From JL08 sp965363755 (lineage in GTDB: Bacteria > Pseudomonadota > Alphaproteobacteria > Rhodobacterales > Rhodobacteraceae), in contig CBDTVL010000019.1 of the NCBI GenBank assembly GCA_965363755.1, positions 1-26,858 of the forward strand: a stretch of DNA of 26,858 nt, read 5' to 3'. Positions 22,201-26,858 of this stretch are shown here, one piece after another (the first letter of the stretch is position 1; each line of letters starts with the position of its first letter). The notes under the pieces are model-generated. The model searched no databases and had not been told where the DNA came from. It saw only the letters and a program-made list of their open reading frames with translations. The position numbers and the translations under genes were made by a program.

Positions 22201-24707
22201 TCACCGTGATGTCGAACCGGTTGATTTACCGGCAAGCGGTTCAGGTCCATGCTGGCGAGAACCTGATTCCATTGCAGGTCACAAAAGAGTGGGGAACGGG
22301 CGCTTATGTCACGGCTTCGGTCGTTAGGCCCATGGATGTCAGTGCCGGCCAAAACCCGGCCCGCGCGCTGGGGCTGGCGCATGCAAGCATCCGGCCTGAG
22401 GGCAAGGAGCTTCAGGTGGATATCACTGCACCTGCCGTGCTCGCCAACAGTGAGATAAAAGACGGCAAGACTTCTGTTACCGTTTCTGTTGCAGAAGTGG
22501 CCAAGGGTGAGACAGCATATGTCACACTCGCGGCTGTTGACCTTGGCATTCTGAACCTGACCGGGTTTGCTGTGCCTGATCCTGAGGGTCACTATTTTGG
22601 CCAAAGACGGTTGGGTATGGAGTTGCGCGACATTTACGGTCAGCTAATCGACGGGATGAATGGCGCGCTCGGCACCGTCCGCTCGGGAGGGGACGCGAGC
22701 AATGCGGCGCGGATGCAGTCGCCACCGCCAACTGAAAAGCTCATGGCTTTTTTCAGCGGGCCGATCGAAGTCGGGCCAGATGGAACAGTAGAAATCGACG
22801 TCGCAATACCACCCTTTAATGGCACCATTCGGATGATGGTTGTCGCCTGGTCGCCAAGTGGCGTTGGCGCCGCCAGCTCGGATATGGTTTTGCGGGACCC
22901 GGTTGTAGTGACCGCGACCGTGCCACGGTTTTTGGCCCCCGGCGACAGCAGCCAGATGCTTCTTGAAATAGTGCACGCGGACGGGCCGTCCGGGCAAATG
23001 GGGTTGACCGTGGCGGCGGAGGGGCTTGCTCTGAATGACCAGAACTTGCCGCGGCAGTTTGATTTGGCTGAAAGTGGAAAAGCGACGTTCACAGTGCCGA
23101 TCACATCAGCAGACGTTGGTAATCACACCATAAAAACCACGCTGATCACACCTGACGGTCATGCGTTGATCAAAACGCTGACCCTTTCAGTACGCGCAAA
23201 TGACCCCGAAATTGCGACGACCCGGCGTTTTGATCTGGCTGCTGGCGACACATTCACGTTTGACGCCAATGTGTTCACCGGTTTTCAGCCCGGCACTGCA
23301 TCGGCAACCATTGCCGCTGGCCCTCTGGCCCGATTTGACGCGCCGGGGCTTCTTACCACTTTGGACCGCTACCCTTATGGATGCACCGAACAGGTGACTT
23401 CTGGCGCAATGCCGCTTCTCTATCTTAGTGGTGTGGCCGAGACGATGGGCCTCGGTTCTGGCCCGGACGTGCAAATGCGTGTCGATCAGGCCATCGAACA
23501 GGTACTCAGCCGTCAAGCCTCTAACGGAGCATTTGGGCTCTGGCGGGCGGACTCAGGTGACTACTGGCTTGATGCCTACGTAAGTGACTTTCTGAGCCGT
23601 GCCAAAACCCAAGGTTACACTGTTCCTGATTTGGCATTCCGTTTGGCAATGGACAATCTTCGCAATCGGATCAACTACGCACCCGATTTTGATCAAGGGG
23701 GCGAAGATATCGCCTATGCGCTTTTGGTATTGGCCCGCGAGGGCGCCGCGGCGATGGGCGACCTGCGTTATTATGCAGACACCAAGGCTGACGCCTTTGA
23801 GACACCGCTCGCCGCTGCACAGCTGGGTGCTGCTCTGGCGGCATATGGAGACCAAACACGAGCCGATCGCATGTTTAGACGGGCGGCGCGTTTGATGACC
23901 GCCCATGCGGATCAGGAACCTGCCCTGTGGCGTGCTGATTACGGCAGCAATCTGCGCGACGCGGCAGGCGTTCTGTCATTGGCCGCCGAATCCGGCAGCG
24001 CGACTGTAGATCGGGATGCCTTGGCACAACGGATCAGCAGCGCAGGGCGAACCCTGTCGACGCAAGAGGCCGCGTGGTCTCTTCTGGCTGCCCATGCGCT
24101 GACAACTGATGCCGGTCAATCGGGCCTGAGCGTTGATGGTGTAGCCGTCTCAGGCCCTTTTGTGCGACTGCTTGAGGATGACGGCCTGACACCCGTTGCC
24201 ATTACCAACACCAGCGGCGCCGCAACTGACCTGACCCTGACCACGTTTGGTGTGCCAGAGGTCGCGCCCGACGCCGGCGGTTACGGGTACACAATAGATC
24301 GATCCTACTACACGATGGAGGGCAATCCGATCACGTCGCCGGCCCTTGTCGGAACCCGGTATGTCGCCGTCTTGCGTATCAAACCTGTTGAAAATGTGCA
24401 GGCGCGTTTGATGATCAACGACCCGCTGCCCGCTGGATTTGAAATCGACAACCCAAACCTTCTGCGCTCGGGTGATGTTCGGGCCCTCGATTGGCTGAAT
24501 CCAACCGAAGCACAACACACTGAATTCCGCGCCGACCGGTTTTTGGCCGCTGTCGATCTGCGCGGGCAAAAGCAGATCGACCTTGCATATGTCGTCCGCG
24601 CCATATCACCCGGCAGGTACCATCATCCTGCAGCGTCTGTCGAAGACATGTACCGGCCGCACTATCGGGCGCGCACGGAAACGGGGCAACTGGTTGTCGT
24701 TGAATGA
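19266..24707 (+). CDS. Secreted alpha-2-macroglobulin family protein with N-terminal PAN domain
   Basis: A 1813-residue protease-trapping protein. Residues 1-20 are a signal peptide (LFWIMLAPFVAA) without a lipobox, so it is probably soluble in the periplasm, unlike lipoprotein relatives such as E. coli YfhM. A PAN/apple module follows with cysteines at 53, 57, 63 and 75, then a helical repeat-like region (about 95-225), a series of macroglobulin beta-domains, and a thioester domain with YPYGCTEQ (Cys1373-Gln1376). The thioester can covalently catch an attacking protease after bait cleavage. The frame is open upstream to 19020; the ATG at 19266 is chosen because it begins the signal peptide and has AAGGAGA at 19254-19260. 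The next gene overlaps by four bases. Confidence 0.93.
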   Translation: MQRFGLTLLFWIMLAPFVAAQTFVPDSRFVVTRDVDFYGSDLAALFDTNFNACQRACDTNTLCRAFTFNTRSDACFPKSSISDRQPYAGAFSAERIATKPTVLAIAAVRAAEMNFLQEQDLTEAVVLAGKIGGWHPAGGRELEQVLQAARARESEGNFVSAMRWTGMAVSLTDRSDLWAEYARLNLAIKTDNGSDRARNKRRALSAVVNAYLRATRPAGQVSALSIMARAFEENGRGRDMIPALRLAQAIQPRDDVEAALDRAIGKYGFRITEHRVDNNAAAPRICAEFSEALIKLGVDYEPFVRVPDATLVVQPDGRQLCLDGAEHGSRYQVTFRTGLPAASGETLAKDVTLNLYVRDRSASVRFPGRAYVLPKTTGAALPVETVNLETVDLQLRRVSDRNLLRAVQDSYFGRPLSQYEDQLFASEIAEEIWTGAADVQNVLNRDMTTRLPMDEAIAGLPAGIYALTARVPGADPYDDPGATQWFVLSDLGLSTQLGTDGLHVTVRALSDTAAKSGLDVTLLSRANAVLGKTQTDPDGHASFPPGLTRGTGGAAPALVMVQQGDEDFAFLSLTDPAFDLSDRGVEGRPSSPPVDTFMTTDRGAYRVGEVIHITALTRDGNASALDGLPLTAILKRPDGAEYSRHLSSGGVAGGHVFAVPIGGNAPRGTWRIDLKSDLDAPPLQSQTVLVEDFLPERIDFDLAVPDGPFDAADTPPLTISARYLFGAPGADLAVEGEITVQSLNALDVYPGYQFGRYDTRFDPRSQYLNPQTRTDATGQLVLPLEFPEFTDPARPLEAQITVRVSEGSGRPVERQIVRALSPSGPMIGIKPLFDGVAAEGSEAAFEVIGIGPDLAPMDINVRWSLNRVETRYEWYQLYGNWNWEPTTIRKRVATGEALLGGGPLRIAHPVEWGQYELVVERLTGGYVASAVEFFAGWYAPADASATPDTLDISLDQPDYGAGDIAQLRLVPRFDGTALITVMSNRLIYRQAVQVHAGENLIPLQVTKEWGTGAYVTASVVRPMDVSAGQNPARALGLAHASIRPEGKELQVDITAPAVLANSEIKDGKTSVTVSVAEVAKGETAYVTLAAVDLGILNLTGFAVPDPEGHYFGQRRLGMELRDIYGQLIDGMNGALGTVRSGGDASNAARMQSPPPTEKLMAFFSGPIEVGPDGTVEIDVAIPPFNGTIRMMVVAWSPSGVGAASSDMVLRDPVVVTATVPRFLAPGDSSQMLLEIVHADGPSGQMGLTVAAEGLALNDQNLPRQFDLAESGKATFTVPITSADVGNHTIKTTLITPDGHALIKTLTLSVRANDPEIATTRRFDLAAGDTFTFDANVFTGFQPGTASATIAAGPLARFDAPGLLTTLDRYPYGCTEQVTSGAMPLLYLSGVAETMGLGSGPDVQMRVDQAIEQVLSRQASNGAFGLWRADSGDYWLDAYVSDFLSRAKTQGYTVPDLAFRLAMDNLRNRINYAPDFDQGGEDIAYALLVLAREGAAAMGDLRYYADTKADAFETPLAAAQLGAALAAYGDQTRADRMFRRAARLMTAHADQEPALWRADYGSNLRDAAGVLSLAAESGSATVDRDALAQRISSAGRTLSTQEAAWSLLAAHALTTDAGQSGLSVDGVAVSGPFVRLLEDDGLTPVAITNTSGAATDLTLTTFGVPEVAPDAGGYGYTIDRSYYTMEGNPITSPALVGTRYVAVLRIKPVENVQARLMINDPLPAGFEIDNPNLLRSGDVRALDWLNPTEAQHTEFRADRFLAAVDLRGQKQIDLAYVVRAISPGRYHHPAASVEDMYRPHYRARTETGQLVVVE

Positions 24708-26740
24708 GACGCTGCGGCCTCTTTGTTGTGGTGCTGCTTCTCTACACCGGCGCCGCGCTGCGCGATGGGCTGGATCAATGGATCGACACCACGGAACTGC
24801 CGCTGGTCTTGGCTGAGACTTCGATCGAAGTGCGCGATCAGAGTGGGGCCCTGCTGCGCGCCTACATGGTCGAGGATGGCATCTGGCGGCTCAACGTTCG
24901 GGAAGAAGACGTTGACCCGACCTTCGTGAAAATGCTGATCTCTTTTGAGGACAAGCGGTTCTACCGACACACCGGCGTTGACCCGCTGGCGATGCTGCGT
25001 GCGACCGTTCAGGCGCTTTGGTCTCAGAAGATCGTCTCCGGGGGATCGACGCTAACGATGCAGGTTGCGCGGTTACTGGAGAACTCTGGCACCGGTGGGT
25101 GGGCCGGAAAACTTCGGCAAATCCGGGTGGCGCTGGCGTTAGAACGCAAACTGAACAAGCAGGCTATTCTTTCGCTCTATCTGATCCATGCACCTTATGG
25201 CGGAAATCTGGAAGGGGTACGGGCGGGGGCGCTGGCATGGTTCGGAAAAGAACCCACACGCCTGACTCCCGCTCAGTCTGCCCTTCTCATAGCGCTTCCT
25301 CAGGCTCCGGAACGTCGCCGACCGGATCGGTACGCGACTGAGGCGCGCGCCGCCCGCGATCGGGTGTTGAGCAGGTTGGCTGACGTCATTGGCATTGATG
25401 TCGCGCAGGATGCCGCGAACGCGCCAGTGCCAGAAGCTCAACGCGCTTTTCCGCAATATGCCGCACATCTTGGGGATCGCGCCATCGCGTCTGACCCGAC
25501 CACATCACTTCATGACCTGACGATAGATATTCATCTGCAATCGTCGATCGAGTCGCTGGCAAAAAACGCGGTGCGAGGCCACGACCCGCGCCTGTCCACT
25601 GCCATTGTGGTTGCGGATTACACGACGGGCGACATCCTCGCCTCTGTCGGCTCGCCGTTTTATGATGGTGCTGATGGACGACAGGGATTTGTCAACATGA
25701 CAACAGCGATACGCTCGCCGGGATCAACGCTGAAACCGTTGATCTATGCGCTGGCCTTTGATCGGGGTCTGGCACACCCGGAAACTCTGATTGACGACCG
25801 GCCAGTTGCCTTTGGCCGCTACGCACCGCAGAATTTTGATGGTCAGTTTCGGGGACAAATCCGGGTGCGTGATGCGCTTCAGCTCTCGCTGAACATCCCA
25901 GTCGTTTTGCTGACGGATGACATTGGGCCAGCCCATATCATGGCGGCTTTGCGACGGGCTGGGGCCGAGCCGCAAGTGCCGGGTGGAAAGCCCGGCCTTG
26001 CCATAGCGCTGGGCGGCTTGGGGATGAGTCTTGAGGAACTCGTTCAGCTTTACGGCGGATTGGCCAATGGCGGACAGAGCATTGATCTGAAATGGAGATC
26101 ACAAGCGCGTCCGTTTGACAGCGTTCCAATCACAACAGATGTCGCAGCCTGGCACATTGGGCACATCCTGTCCGGGCTCGCGCCGCCGCCCGGGGCACCA
26201 CGCGGACGACTGGCCTACAAAACAGGAACCTCTTATGGTCACAGGGACGCGTGGGCGATTGGCTATGACGGACAGCACGTTATTGGCGTCTGGATGGGGC
26301 GCGCTGACGGAACGCCGGTGCCCGGAGCGTTTGGCGCCAACCTGGCCGCTCCGGTCCTGTTTGAAGCGTTTGGCCGGCTCAAACCAACTCTTTCGCTGTT
26401 GCCTGCGCCGCCGCCTGCCACGCTGATGGTGCAAACCGCCGACTTACCCCAACCGCTGCAAGTGTTTCGCGGTCGGCATGCTGTATTTGAAAAACCGGCC
26501 GACGCACCTCAACTGGCGTTTCCACCAGATGGCGCAGTGTTGCAGCAAAGCGACCAACCCCTCACTTTGAGACTAAGCCGAGGTGTTCCGCCGTTCACGG
26601 TTTTTGCAAACGGTGCACCAGCCGGAACCGGCGTATTCACCCGCCAAGTTGCAATCCCACGTCCGGGGCGCGGATTTTCGAGCATTTCGATTGTCGACGC
26701 AAAAGGGCGCTCTGACCAGATCGAGATCAGGATCGACTAG
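24704..26740 (+). CDS. pbpC: Penicillin-binding protein 1C
   Basis: A 678-residue bifunctional class A PBP of the 1C type, anchored by an N-terminal helix (residues 5-19). The GT51 glycosyltransferase domain has ISFEDKRFYRHTGVDP with catalytic Glu82 and GGSTLTMQVARLL. The transpeptidase domain has SPGSTLKPLIYA (Ser341 of SxxK), SLN at 395-397 and KTGTSYGHRDAW (Lys506). A C-terminal BiPBP_C-like beta domain (about 595-678) completes the 1C architecture. It would repair or build peptidoglycan, with the upstream macroglobulin trapping proteases that enter through damaged envelope. Its ATG overlaps the macroglobulin stop in an ATGA, so translation is coupled. No strong terminator is visible in the 118 bases after it. 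Confidence 0.95.
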   Translation: MRRCGLFVVVLLLYTGAALRDGLDQWIDTTELPLVLAETSIEVRDQSGALLRAYMVEDGIWRLNVREEDVDPTFVKMLISFEDKRFYRHTGVDPLAMLRATVQALWSQKIVSGGSTLTMQVARLLENSGTGGWAGKLRQIRVALALERKLNKQAILSLYLIHAPYGGNLEGVRAGALAWFGKEPTRLTPAQSALLIALPQAPERRRPDRYATEARAARDRVLSRLADVIGIDVAQDAANAPVPEAQRAFPQYAAHLGDRAIASDPTTSLHDLTIDIHLQSSIESLAKNAVRGHDPRLSTAIVVADYTTGDILASVGSPFYDGADGRQGFVNMTTAIRSPGSTLKPLIYALAFDRGLAHPETLIDDRPVAFGRYAPQNFDGQFRGQIRVRDALQLSLNIPVVLLTDDIGPAHIMAALRRAGAEPQVPGGKPGLAIALGGLGMSLEELVQLYGGLANGGQSIDLKWRSQARPFDSVPITTDVAAWHIGHILSGLAPPPGAPRGRLAYKTGTSYGHRDAWAIGYDGQHVIGVWMGRADGTPVPGAFGANLAAPVLFEAFGRLKPTLSLLPAPPPATLMVQTADLPQPLQVFRGRHAVFEKPADAPQLAFPPDGAVLQQSDQPLTLRLSRGVPPFTVFANGAPAGTGVFTRQVAIPRPGRGFSSISIVDAKGRSDQIEIRID

Positions 26741-26858
26741 GCCAGAACCTACAAAAGTGCAAACTGCTGCGTGTCGACGTAAAAGATAATACTGGCTCTC
26801 TAGATATGTGGCCCGATGCCCGATTCTGGCCCTAACAGGACCTTCGTGCTCTTCGCGG

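Noticed and set aside
21894..22604. 236-codon minus-strand frame
   Set aside because: It is antisense to the macroglobulin gene, whose coding sequence is unequivocal.
26741..26858. Right-hand end of the window
   Set aside because: No gene start, tRNA or convincing terminator could be recognised in these 118 bases.

Overview
The window looks like a chromosomal segment of an alphaproteobacterium, most likely a marine Rhodobacterales (Roseobacter-type) species. This is inferred from the protein families and their wording (CbpA/CbpM pair, ArfB, YggT, MepA, PBP1C with an alpha-2-macroglobulin partner), the moderately GC-rich coding sequence, and the compact gene order with many short overlaps. 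I see no rRNA, tRNA, CRISPR array, insertion sequence or prophage gene.

Layout. 1-3738 is a stress/acetate block: a truncated endonuclease/exonuclease/phosphatase-family gene (-), chaperone modulator CbpM (-), co-chaperone CbpA (-) and, divergently, acetate kinase (+). 3739-6276 holds nicotinate phosphoribosyltransferase (+), whose end overlaps a convergent EamA-type exporter (-). 6373-8092 is the most accessory-looking part: an unrecognised 177-residue protein (-), a tiny putative lipoprotein (-) and a secreted lectin-like protein (+). 8186-10354 has a strong hairpin, a CxxC redoxin (-), ribosome-rescue factor ArfB (-), a leader-like stretch upstream of arfB with a perfect Shine-Dalgarno, an 18-codon ORF and a rho-independent terminator, and a queuosine-precursor-type (VUT/YhhQ) transporter (-).

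10446-13557 (-) is a tightly overlapping run transcribed in the order MFS transporter (UMF1-like), penicillin-insensitive murein endopeptidase MepA, and a membrane-anchored phytase-like esterase. 13694-16913 (+) carries YggT, RecQ helicase and the peroxide-stress protein YaaA. 16898-19114 (-) is a soluble hybrid histidine kinase with two receiver domains. Divergent from it, 19266-26740 (+) is a two-gene envelope-defence operon: a secreted PAN-containing alpha-2-macroglobulin with an intact thioester motif, overlapping by four bases the penicillin-binding protein 1C gene.

How the genes fit together. Two themes recur: proteotoxic/oxidative/ribosome stress (CbpA-CbpM, redoxin, ArfB, RecQ-YaaA) and cell-wall maintenance and protection (MepA, A2M-PBP1C). 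Most genes belong to known families. The points I consider most worth checking are the leader architecture in front of arfB (9486-9664), the coupled MFS-MepA-esterase trio, the PAN/helical extension of the macroglobulin, and FNR-like half-site pairs between cbpA and ackA. I did not find a convincing wholly new multi-gene system.
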